Assembly: GCF_023015865.1 (NCBI RefSeq)
Contig: NZ_JALKBC010000006.1
Span: 310,001-374,000, forward strand
Source: Arenibacter sp. F26102
GTDB lineage: Bacteria > Bacteroidota > Bacteroidia > Flavobacteriales > Flavobacteriaceae
Reading direction: 5' to 3'
Length of the DNA: 64,000 nucleotides
Part shown: positions 37,547 to 44,462 of the stretch, piece by piece
Position numbering within the stretch: position 1 is the first letter of the stretch
Layout: each line of letters begins with the position of its first letter
The notes under the pieces: generated by a model
Told to the model about the DNA's origin: nothing
Databases searched by the model: none
The model's input: only the letters and a program-made list of their open reading frames with translations
Translations under genes and position numbers: made by a program

Positions 37547-38257
37547 CTAACCAAAACCGTGAAGGAAAATAAAGATCGTTAAAAAAACGTCTCCCAAGTG
37601 CTGTCTAAGAAGTTTTATGGTATGGGCCATTAGATTGTAAACCCCCTTTTTATCCATATCCATGATTTCGGAAATCTCCTCATAACCCAGGTTCCCGTAA
37701 TACTTTAGGTGAATAATTTCCTGTTGTTTGCCAGTAAGCTTTTTTAGGGATTTAGTCAATATCTTACGCTCATGATCTAAGCGTTGTTTTTCGATCAAAT
37801 TAATCTCAGATGAAGGAGTAGCCTCCCTAACCATTTCCAATTTTATGGCGGAAACAAACCGATTTCTTTGTTTGGAGGCACCGGCAATCAATTTTCTTCT
37901 AAGGCACTTAAACAAATAGGCCTTGATAGATCGGACAGAGCTTAATCTATGTTTTGTATCCCAAAGTTCCACGAATAGGTCTTGAATGCAATCTTTGACC
38001 AATTCATTGTCTTTCACCAGTTTCATTCCATAGCCGTACAATCTATCCGCATTTAAACTATACATTGAAGCAAATGCAGCTTCATCTCCCCTCTGGAAAT
38101 CTTGCCAGAGTTGTAAATCCGAAACTTCGATACTAGAACGGTTGGCTTCTGAAATCAAGGAATCCTTGATTTCGGTTTGCGAATTCGTACTATGTACAAT
38201 ATTGGATTTCAAATTATGAATGGGGGATTTAAGTAGGTTGCAATCTAGAGAAAACAC
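37547..38257 (-). CDS. ECF sigma-70 factor
   Basis: Seen: 236 aa; region 2 begins near LWQDFQRGDEAAFASMYSLN and includes DCIQDLFVELWD and SIKAYLFKCLRRKLI; region 4 shows LTGKQQEIIHLKYYGNLGYE then EISEIMDMDKKGVYNLM. The first ~45 residues before region 2 are not conserved-looking, so the true start may be later, but no in-frame ATG exists before residue 65. Known: FecR-controlled ECF sigma factors in Bacteroidota drive single SusC/D loci. Context: 201 bases upstream of fecR, first gene of PUL A. The last residues are hydrophobic (FLTIFIFLHGFG), which is odd for a sigma factor. Confidence 0.93.
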   Translation of the reverse strand: MFSLDCNLLKSPIHNLKSNIVHSTNSQTEIKDSLISEANRSSIEVSDLQLWQDFQRGDEAAFASMYSLNADRLYGYGMKLVKDNELVKDCIQDLFVELWDTKHRLSSVRSIKAYLFKCLRRKLIAGASKQRNRFVSAIKLEMVREATPSSEINLIEKQRLDHERKILTKSLKKLTGKQQEIIHLKYYGNLGYEEISEIMDMDKKGVYNLMAHTIKLLRQHLGDVFLTIFIFLHGFG

Positions 38258-38496
38258 ATAAATTAACCTAAAAACAACGACTATTTAACATTTAAGTCTG
38301 AATATCAGCTATTTACTCCCACAACTTTAATGACCCTGTCTATATAATTTAAAACAATCCCAAATTTGACTCTCCAATTAAAACCCATTTCTTCCTGATC
38401 AGGGGGTTACATGCTAAAACAAACTATGGTTACCGAATTCCATCAATTGCACCAAGCTCAAATTAACCACCCCAAAGTGGCTACTATGAAGTATTA

Positions 38497-39261
38497 TTAT
38501 AAATTTTCTTCAGGATACCCCAGCTCCCGTCGTAATTTTAAGCCCATGACCTGGGTCCTATTCCTTAATTTTTTGGCCTGCGTCAAAAGGTTTTCCGTTT
38601 GTATCAATCTATCTACCAACGCGTTCTGATATTCCTTTGTATTAAGTAACGTGTAATAATTGGACACTCTTCCAAAGTCCCTAAGGTTATTGAACTTAGT
38701 GTTTTCCCGTGGAAGTATATCAACCAAGGCAAGGTGTTTTTCCAATACTGGCTGCAAGTGATTGATCACAATGTCGTTGATCTTTGAATCTGTAATCTTA
38801 AATTCCGTAATTTCAGTGGGATAATTGGCTATAAGGGTTTTTAAGGAATCGCTTTCAATAATCTCAAATTTTGAGGTACTGATAACAGAATTTAAGGCCC
38901 CGTCCAGCAAGACCATTGGAGCATAATTAATGTGTACTATAGTATCCTTGGCACCGGGTGTAATTTGTTCTGGAGCCAGGCCAATGTAGTTTATAGTAGC
39001 CTCCAATCTGTTAACATTACCAGAATACTTAACAATGCCGTTATTAAGAACTTTCAAATTTGTGTTCAATTCTTCATATAGGCTATGATAGATTTTCATC
39101 TCCACTATCCTGTTTTTCCTAATCTCATTTAGATCATTGATTTTCCAAGCGATCAGGATACCAATAACGATCAGCAATATTTCCCCAAAAGCGTATAATA
39201 AATAACTTTTAAGTTTTCCTGAGAATATTAAGGTACGTCGGATTTTAGCAAATAGGCGCAT
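38497..39261 (-). CDS. DUF6090-like membrane protein
   Basis: Seen: 254 aa. The N-terminus MRLFAKIRRTLIFSGKLKSY is followed by one membrane helix (about 20-40, LLYAFGEILLIVIGILIAWK) and the NDLNEIRKNRIVEMKIYHSL segment I associate with DUF6090. The rest is a mostly helical extracytoplasmic domain of unknown role; C-terminal helices are rich in Lys/Arg. Known: family is abundant in marine Flavobacteriaceae, often next to unrelated genes; function unknown. Context: last gene of the YHYH/SCO cluster, 5 bases after the SCO1-type gene, so cotranscribed with it. Confidence 0.82.
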   Translation of the reverse strand: MRLFAKIRRTLIFSGKLKSYLLYAFGEILLIVIGILIAWKINDLNEIRKNRIVEMKIYHSLYEELNTNLKVLNNGIVKYSGNVNRLEATINYIGLAPEQITPGAKDTIVHINYAPMVLLDGALNSVISTSKFEIIESDSLKTLIANYPTEITEFKITDSKINDIVINHLQPVLEKHLALVDILPRENTKFNNLRDFGRVSNYYTLLNTKEYQNALVDRLIQTENLLTQAKKLRNRTQVMGLKLRRELGYPEENL

Positions 39262-39266
39262 ATCAA

Positions 39267-39959
39267 TTACTCCAATTTTAAAGCTTTGATATCTGTAATT
39301 AGTTGGGCTATGGAAGCTCTGTTCAATCCATTATAAATACCTCGAATATGTTTGTTTTTATCTACCAACAAGAAGTTTTCGGTATGCAAAAAATCATTTA
39401 TATCCTTTGGCACCCCCAAATCATTCTCTACAAAATATTGATTTCTTCCCAGATTGTAAATTTCCGTTTTGTCCCCCGTAACCAAATGCCATTTATTATC
39501 CAAAACACCATTTTTTTCGGCATAGTTTTTTAACACTGATACAGAATCTATAGATGGGGTTACCGAATGTGATAGCAACAATACCTCCGGATCATCCTTA
39601 AACGCCTCCTGCACTTGTACCATATTCCCGGTCATCTTTAAACATATGCCGGGACAGGTGGTAAAGAAGAAATCCGCTATATAGATTTTGTCATCAAATG
39701 TCTTTTGAGAAACAGTATCCCCAAGTTGATCTACCAATTTAAAATCAGGGATTTTATGAAAATTCTTCTCTTCTATACTATTGGGTACTAACCAATGTGG
39801 CGTAAAGGATTCATCGTTATAGTAGGGGAGGTATTCTACCCTACTGGTCTCCACGACTTCAACGGTCTCCTTTTTTACTTGATTCTTGCAACTACTAACA
39901 AGTGCTAACAAACCAACCAACACCAACCCCTTAATCTTATTCCCTAACAACAACTTCAT
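39267..39959 (-). CDS. SCO1/SenC/PrrC-type copper/thiol lipoprotein
   Basis: Seen: I place the start at 39959 (MKLLLGNKIKGLVLVGLLAL then VSSC), giving 230 aa with a lipoprotein signal; the open frame to 40076 adds 39 residues without signal character. The thioredoxin-like fold has IPDFKLVDQLGDTVSQKTF, the CxxxC motif Cys102/Cys106 in FFTTCPGICLKM, LLLSHSVTPSIDSV, WHLVTGDK and His192 in DFLHTENFLLVDK, the usual third copper ligand. Known: SCO proteins deliver Cu(I) or reduce thiols, classically for the CuA site of cytochrome oxidase. Context: no oxidase genes are near; it overlaps the MORN-repeat gene by 23 bases and sits with three YHYH proteins, suggesting a separate role in that cluster. 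Confidence 0.92.
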   Translation of the reverse strand: MKLLLGNKIKGLVLVGLLALVSSCKNQVKKETVEVVETSRVEYLPYYNDESFTPHWLVPNSIEEKNFHKIPDFKLVDQLGDTVSQKTFDDKIYIADFFFTTCPGICLKMTGNMVQVQEAFKDDPEVLLLSHSVTPSIDSVSVLKNYAEKNGVLDNKWHLVTGDKTEIYNLGRNQYFVENDLGVPKDINDFLHTENFLLVDKNKHIRGIYNGLNRASIAQLITDIKALKLE

Positions 39960-40536
39960 CTTCCAATTTATAACATGAATTAGCCCTGAGCATTCCAAAA
40001 ATGCGTCCGTTTTTAGCCTCATAATTAACATATAATTTCCCATTGGGCAGCCAGGCCTTTTGCAACCCTTCCTCATTACCCTTCAGCAATTGCCTAACTT
40101 TGGACAATTGACCGGTAGCGTACCATTGTTTTTCCTCGCCCTGCTTTAAGCCATTAACGTAATGGGATTCTTCCGCCAGCACCCCATTTTCCCACCAGCT
40201 TTTATACACTCCTACCAATTTGTTTTCATAATAGGTAGATTCTACCCTAAGCACTCCATTTTCCGACCATCTTCTTGCCACACCTTCCCTTTTACCATTT
40301 ATAAACCCTAGTCTTTCGGCCAAGGTATCATTGGCATGAAATTTCACCGAATAGCCATTGTATGGCTGGTTTTTATAATACCACTTGCCTTCAATTTGGT
40401 TAAGGACCAAATCCTGTTTGGATACCTCAACGTTGTCGATTACAACAGCTTTCTCCATCTCGCTTTTTACACTAGTGGCTTCTTTGCAATTTATGAGGGA
40501 TAAGGCCGAAACAATTAATAGGACTACTAGTCGCAT
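39937..40536 (-). CDS. MORN-repeat (YwqK-like) lipoprotein 1
   Basis: Seen: 199 aa. Lipoprotein signal MRLVVLLIVSALSLINC. After WYYKNQPYNGYSVKFHANDT come about five MORN-type units, for example GVARRWSENGVLRVESTYYE, GVYKSWWENGVLAEESHYVN and GLQKAWLPNGKLYVNYEAKN, then an end segment ANSCYKLEDEVVVRE. It is paralogous to the protein at 41813 (see SCYxL and the GxQKAW unit in both). Known: MORN repeats mediate binding or scaffolding; the YwqK-family antitoxin label used by databases is based only on the repeats. Context: 9 bases after the first YHYH gene and overlapping the SCO1-type gene by 23 bases. Confidence 0.85.
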   Translation of the reverse strand: MRLVVLLIVSALSLINCKEATSVKSEMEKAVVIDNVEVSKQDLVLNQIEGKWYYKNQPYNGYSVKFHANDTLAERLGFINGKREGVARRWSENGVLRVESTYYENKLVGVYKSWWENGVLAEESHYVNGLKQGEEKQWYATGQLSKVRQLLKGNEEGLQKAWLPNGKLYVNYEAKNGRIFGMLRANSCYKLEDEVVVRE

Positions 40537-40545
40537 AATATTTTT

Positions 40546-41310
40546 TTAGTATCCCTGATATGGACCGGCAAAAGCCAAATAAGATCCTGTTGTTGAATAC
40601 AGTTCATTGATGATGTGATAGTGGTACTCCTCTTCGCCATCCGTATATTGGGTAGCCGTAGTATGTCCGCCCGAAGCATCCAAATCTGTTGGGTAGGTCC
40701 CTGTGGAAGTACATTTTCTTCCATAAAGAAAAACCCCGTCCAATAAGATCCCAACTAAATTGGAATCATCATCGGTAAAAGCTTTGGGCTCCAAGTGGTA
40801 ATGGTAAACACCAGGGCCTATATGGGCACCCGTCCAATCCAAACTAGCCGCTGCTTGGTTTAATGGGCCGCCTCCTTCCTGATCATTAAAAATGGAGGCC
40901 CCACTTACGGCAATGCCAATAGTATTCAGTTGAGTGGATACTGTACTTCCGGTTAAAGCTGGGGTTGCATCCACCACAATCGTAGTAGCGTTGTTGTTAC
41001 TGGACATGATGCTTGGCGTTCTATCTACATCAGGTTCCTCCTTATAAAGAGAATTCCCTTCTCCCCAATAAACCGTTTCATGGTCCGGCAAACCGGTAGT
41101 TTCTATTACCACATTGGATCCGTCCAAATAAATAGTGGTGGCGTCTGAATTAAAAGCTGAAAATGCAGCATGCAATTCGGTTACAACAGTTTCTTCACTA
41201 TCTTCATCAGAAGCACTATCCGCACTACAGGCAATTAGAGTAGTTAATAGCAAGGCCAAGGCCATTGCTATTGCAGTGATATTTTTATTCACTTTTACAT
41301 CTTTTTTCAT
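40546..41310 (-). CDS. YHYH-domain lipoprotein 1
   Basis: Seen: 254 aa. Lipoprotein signal ending LTTLIAC, followed by an acidic linker (SADSASDEDSEE) like surface-export signals of Bacteroidota lipoproteins. Two YHYH-type motifs: VYHYHLEPKAF and EEYHYHIINELYS. Between them lie NLVGILLDGVFLYGRK and DASGGHTTATQYTDG. Earlier is TTGLPDHETVYWG, also found in the protein at 43114. Known: Pfam YHYH domain, function unknown; paired His-rich motifs invite a metal-binding role, which is inference. Context: 9 bases before MORN protein 1 and followed by the SCO1-type gene. Confidence 0.88.
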   Translation of the reverse strand: MKKDVKVNKNITAIAMALALLLTTLIACSADSASDEDSEETVVTELHAAFSAFNSDATTIYLDGSNVVIETTGLPDHETVYWGEGNSLYKEEPDVDRTPSIMSSNNNATTIVVDATPALTGSTVSTQLNTIGIAVSGASIFNDQEGGGPLNQAAASLDWTGAHIGPGVYHYHLEPKAFTDDDSNLVGILLDGVFLYGRKCTSTGTYPTDLDASGGHTTATQYTDGEEEYHYHIINELYSTTGSYLAFAGPYQGY

Positions 41311-41483
41311 ATCCTTAAATTTTGAGAGTTTTACGTTGTTACTTTTGTTTATTCTGTGTGTATGCTATGACAAATCTCGTAAATCAGGCAACATCAAATT
41401 GCTGAAATCCATGACCTGCCCAATCTTTTAAGTCAATAATGGATATGGATCTGCAAACCAATTTTTAGCCCAATGACTTTCAG

Positions 41484-41624
41484 CTATTTTACGGGCTTAA
41501 TCATTTTATAAATAACCAACACAGCCAATACAATTACAATACATGAAACAACAAAGGCCCACCAGAGATTGGGTTCATTACCCGAAATTCTGAATAGGCC
41601 CCATATGTTTTTCAATAATTCCAT
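41484..41624 (-). CDS. Small single-pass membrane protein (46 aa)
   Basis: Seen: ATG at 41624, stop at 41484, 46 codons. The protein begins MELLKNIWGLFRISGNEPNL, continues with a hydrophobic helix (WWAFVVSCIVIVLAVLVIYK) and ends MIKPVK: short cytosolic or external N-terminus, one membrane helix, positive C-terminus. Amino-acid use is natural for a membrane miniprotein and no longer frame competes. No family recognised. Context: in the 500-base gap between MORN protein 2 and YHYH protein 1, same strand as both. Evidence is the reading frame and its hydrophobic pattern only. Confidence 0.6.
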   Translation of the reverse strand: MELLKNIWGLFRISGNEPNLWWAFVVSCIVIVLAVLVIYKMIKPVK

Positions 41625-41676
41625 AGTATTTTATTGGATTTTCAGATTTATTTTCGGTTCTACAATTTTCGAAAAC

Positions 41677-41739
41677 GTCCGTGATATACCATTTTTCACC
41701 TTAAAGACTACCCTTCAATTATGGTATATAACTACGGAC
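41677..41739. repeat. Imperfect long inverted repeat upstream of the 46-aa gene
   Basis: Seen: GTCCGTGATATACCA (41677-41691) and TGGTATATAACTACGGAC (41722-41739) share GTCCGT and TATACCA blocks in inverted order, with a 30-base interval. It sits between the MORN gene stop (41813) and the 46-aa start (41624). It could be an operator or a loose terminator; no family is recognised. Confidence 0.35.
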
Positions 41740-41812
41740 AGGGTCCATGTCTATTAAAAACCATATTCCTCAATACAGAATTATGTGCTTAGGCTTTAAA
41801 GTTGGTTCCTTT

Positions 41813-42490
41813 TTATAGCGTCTCGTCGCCATTGGACGATTTAATTACTTCCTCATTGGCAAGGCCATAACAGGAAACTGATTTTTGCAACCCATAGCGC
41901 ACCCCGTTTTTGACCACAAAGTTTCTAAACAAACTTCCATTTTTACGCCATGCCTTCTGCATCCCAACTTGACGATCATCCTTATAATTATATTCGTAAT
42001 ATGGTTCTCCATTGGAATACCAGCTCTTTTGAACACCTTCTTTTTTTTGATTATAGTAATTATATTCAAACTTCAGATTTCCAGTATCCTCCCAATACCC
42101 ATATTGTTTCCCTATCGCTTTATTAGCCCTATACTGTCTTACTTCATACGGCTTACCATTTTCATAAAAACTTCTATACTTACCATGAAGCATGCCGTTT
42201 AAAACGGAGCTATACGTTTTAAGGTTATAACCCTTTAAAACCTTAAATACAATTCCTGAATACTCCTTATTATCCAAATAATAAATACCATTTACATACG
42301 AAACCCTTGGATCCTTAAAGTCGACCGTATCCGTTGGAATGTCACTGGTATTCACGGAATAATCCAATTCCTTTTTAATAATTTTTGTGCTGGATTCTTG
42401 ATCCACACAGTTACTTAGAAACAAGACCATTACACAACAAACTACACTTCTTGTATATACATGGACAAAAAGGCCATATTTAACCATCAT
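41813..42490 (-). CDS. MORN-repeat (YwqK-like) lipoprotein 2
   Basis: Seen: 225 aa. Signal-like N-terminus MMVKYGLFVHVYTRSVVCCV, then MVLFLSNC, the best lipobox. MORN-type units include GKYRSFYENGKPYEVRQYRA, KQYGYWEDTGNLKFEYNYYN, GVQKSWYSNGEPYYEYNYKD and GMQKAWRKNGSLFRNFVVKN, and the end segment SVSCYGLANEEVIK. Clearly paralogous to the protein at 39937, including the C-terminal Ser-Cys-Tyr. Known: repeats of this type are structural; no enzymatic motif. Context: 19 bases after the C-type-lectin-fold gene, likely cotranscribed with it and YHYH protein 2. Confidence 0.85.
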   Translation of the reverse strand: MMVKYGLFVHVYTRSVVCCVMVLFLSNCVDQESSTKIIKKELDYSVNTSDIPTDTVDFKDPRVSYVNGIYYLDNKEYSGIVFKVLKGYNLKTYSSVLNGMLHGKYRSFYENGKPYEVRQYRANKAIGKQYGYWEDTGNLKFEYNYYNQKKEGVQKSWYSNGEPYYEYNYKDDRQVGMQKAWRKNGSLFRNFVVKNGVRYGLQKSVSCYGLANEEVIKSSNGDETL

Positions 42491-42509
42491 AGTTCACCAT
42501 TTTGTTAAC

Positions 42510-43079
42510 CTAGTCATATTCAATAACAAAATAGAGTTGGTTTTTGTTTCCATCCAAATCCGTCCATTTACCAGCACTATTTATAGGTGTCGTTTCCAAA
42601 CCAATACACAAAGCATCCTGGTCCCCATTATTATCAGGTTCATTGCCCCAATTGTTATATAATCCGTTAACGGCACTACCATCTACTCCCCCACTCCAAA
42701 AAGCAACTCCTGTTTCTTCATTGTCCCAATTCCAGACCCAGGATCCTTCTTCAGCTAAATCGTTACCTCCCAACCAAACCGCTGCATATCCAAATTCATT
42801 GTTGGTTTCGTCCAAAACGATACCCGCTTTAGTTGTAAGTTCAAGAAAAACAGCATTTTGTTCTTCTTCACTATTTATCTCTGATATATAACCTCCCCGC
42901 GCTACCGCAAATGAAACAGCATCCGTCCAAGTTTTATTTTCCTTTACAATTTCGTAAGATGTCTCATCAAAACTAAAGGCATAAATACTGGAACCCTCAA
43001 CACTTTCCTCTTCCATTTCGGCGGTCTTACCGCAAGAAACAATGGCTAAAAGCGAGGTATATAGGATTATTTTTCTCAT
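42510..43079 (-). CDS. C-type-lectin-fold lipoprotein
   Basis: Seen: start placed at 43079 (MRKIILYTSLLAIVSC, lipobox Cys16), 189 aa; the frame to 43109 adds ten residues without need. The mature part has the C-type-lectin layout: SYEIVKENKTWTDAVSFAVA, GGYISEINSEEEQNAVF, AAVWLGGNDLAEEGSWVWNW, FWSGGVDGS, LYNNWGNEPDNNGDQDALCI and GKWTDLDGN. The WGNEPDN and WTDLDGN stretches match the usual calcium/sugar-binding loops (EPN/WND-like). Known: such domains bind glycans or proteins. Context: between YHYH protein 2 (34-base gap) and MORN protein 2. Its ligand is unknown. Confidence 0.85.
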   Translation of the reverse strand: MRKIILYTSLLAIVSCGKTAEMEEESVEGSSIYAFSFDETSYEIVKENKTWTDAVSFAVARGGYISEINSEEEQNAVFLELTTKAGIVLDETNNEFGYAAVWLGGNDLAEEGSWVWNWDNEETGVAFWSGGVDGSAVNGLYNNWGNEPDNNGDQDALCIGLETTPINSAGKWTDLDGNKNQLYFVIEYD

Positions 43080-43113
43080 TTTGGCTTGATAAGTTTTACG
43101 CATCACCATGATT

Positions 43114-43896
43114 TTATTCGAAAAATGTGCCTTTGGTACCGTAATAAGCCCCTGATTTAATTACATACAGACCCGATGTTGAATACACGTCATTACTGGT
43201 GTGATAATGGTATATAGCATCAGAAAAATCCGCGGTCACACCAATATGCCCACCATTGTCATCAAGATTGTCGGGATACGCCCCATCCTTGTCCTTACGT
43301 CCATAAATTGGAAATCCATCCCTTAAAAAGCCTATAAGATTAGCGTCATCAACGGTAAGATATGTCCCCTCACTGTGGTAGTGATAGTCCTCTCTTGGTC
43401 CCGGGTGGGCACCTGATGCATCGAAAGTTCCCCATGCATTTTCTTCTAGCATGCCCCCACCTTCATAATCATTGTAAATAGGCACTCCATTGAGAGCCAT
43501 TCCAACAGGACCCAATTCGGTTTCCTCTTTATAGCTGGCTTCTTGAGGCTTTGTTGGAATTGTCATCACGTAATTAAAAGTCGTCATGCTCGTATTCATG
43601 TTGGCATGATTGGTTCCTGGAAAATCTTCATACATTTCGTGGCCAACGCCCCAGTACGGTGTTTTGTGATCTGGCAATCCTGTACTACTCACCTGAATGC
43701 TATTATCGCTCACCTGTACACTAACCCCTTCTGTATAATCATTCCTATAATTGGCCTGTACAACAGTCGTAATATCAACAGAGCCCTCGCTAGCTGTGTC
43801 CTCGTCTGTACTATCTACATTAGTGCTGCTGCATGCCATAAATAGAATTAAAATCAGACTGGCCGTGGGTATTAGGTAATAAAGTATTCTTTTCAT
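43114..43896 (-). CDS. YHYH-domain lipoprotein 2
   Basis: Seen: 260 aa. Lipoprotein signal ending LFMAC, then an acidic linker (SSTNVDSTDEDTASE). Motifs: STGLPDHKTPYWGVGHEMYE, PVGMALNGVPIYNDYEGGG, DYHYHSEGTYLTVDDANLIG, GFPIYGRKDKDGAYPDNLDD, GGHIGVTADFSDAIYHYHTS. It aligns along most of its length with YHYH protein 1. Known: domain of unknown function. Context: followed by the lectin-fold gene; preceded by a 566-base gap that holds only a gene fragment. Confidence 0.88.
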   Translation of the reverse strand: MKRILYYLIPTASLILILFMACSSTNVDSTDEDTASEGSVDITTVVQANYRNDYTEGVSVQVSDNSIQVSSTGLPDHKTPYWGVGHEMYEDFPGTNHANMNTSMTTFNYVMTIPTKPQEASYKEETELGPVGMALNGVPIYNDYEGGGMLEENAWGTFDASGAHPGPREDYHYHSEGTYLTVDDANLIGFLRDGFPIYGRKDKDGAYPDNLDDNGGHIGVTADFSDAIYHYHTSNDVYSTSGLYVIKSGAYYGTKGTFFE

Positions 43897-44116
43897 TTTA
43901 TAAGTTTAAAAATTCTTATTCTTCAGAAATTGAATGGGAAAAATTTGTTCTTCCATTTTGAGTTCAAATTTAAAGATATCCATGATGCCAAATTCATGAA
44001 ATCAATAAATGGCCCTATCCTTTAAACGAATGGTAGGTTTTGTCCGGGGAAGAAATTTTGACGACCTGAAATATGGCTATATTTAAACCCCAGATACATT
44101 CCTAATGATATAAATA

Positions 44117-44350
44117 CTAATCTACGGTATACCTTAACAGTGCCAGATTAACCAAAATAACATTGGTACTCCATATAAAAGTGGCGTCATATGCACTGTC
44201 AGCGAATACCTCTGTAAAATTGGAATATGAGGCTTTATTGTTCACCCCAATTTCATCATTTGTGTAAGTCGTTGCATTTGGCCAAACGGAATCATCGAAA
44301 GCCTCCGTTTCCCAGCCATCATCAGAGTTGTCCTCCTCTGTTGTTTGCAT
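44117..44350 (-). pseudogene. Gene fragment: C-terminal piece of an exported protein
   Basis: Seen: an open frame of 77 codons whose sequence (DDGWETEAFDDSVWPNATTY ... DATFIWSTNVILVNLALLRY) reads like the last part of a secreted jelly-roll domain, not like a complete protein. It has no signal peptide, and a stop codon lies two codons before the first ATG. No homologous continuation was found in the other frames up to the DUF3500 stop at 44463. I read it as a remnant of a deleted neighbour in the YHYH cluster. It could instead be a small real ORF. Confidence 0.4.
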
Positions 44351-44462
44351 TTTTCATATAAAAGCTGCAAATGCCATAGTAAATTATATCTCAATGGAAC
44401 TTCGTCCCCATATAGACTTTTCCTATTCTCCTCAGCCCAATTTAAAATACCATGCGTTCTCT

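Noticed and set aside
39960-40076. Upstream extension of the SCO1-type frame
   Set aside because: It lies inside the MORN gene and lacks signal features; the lipoprotein signal begins at 39959.
39937-42490. Toxin-antitoxin reading of the YwqK-like MORN proteins
   Set aside because: Both are exported lipoproteins with no toxin gene nearby; the antitoxin label rests only on MORN repeats.
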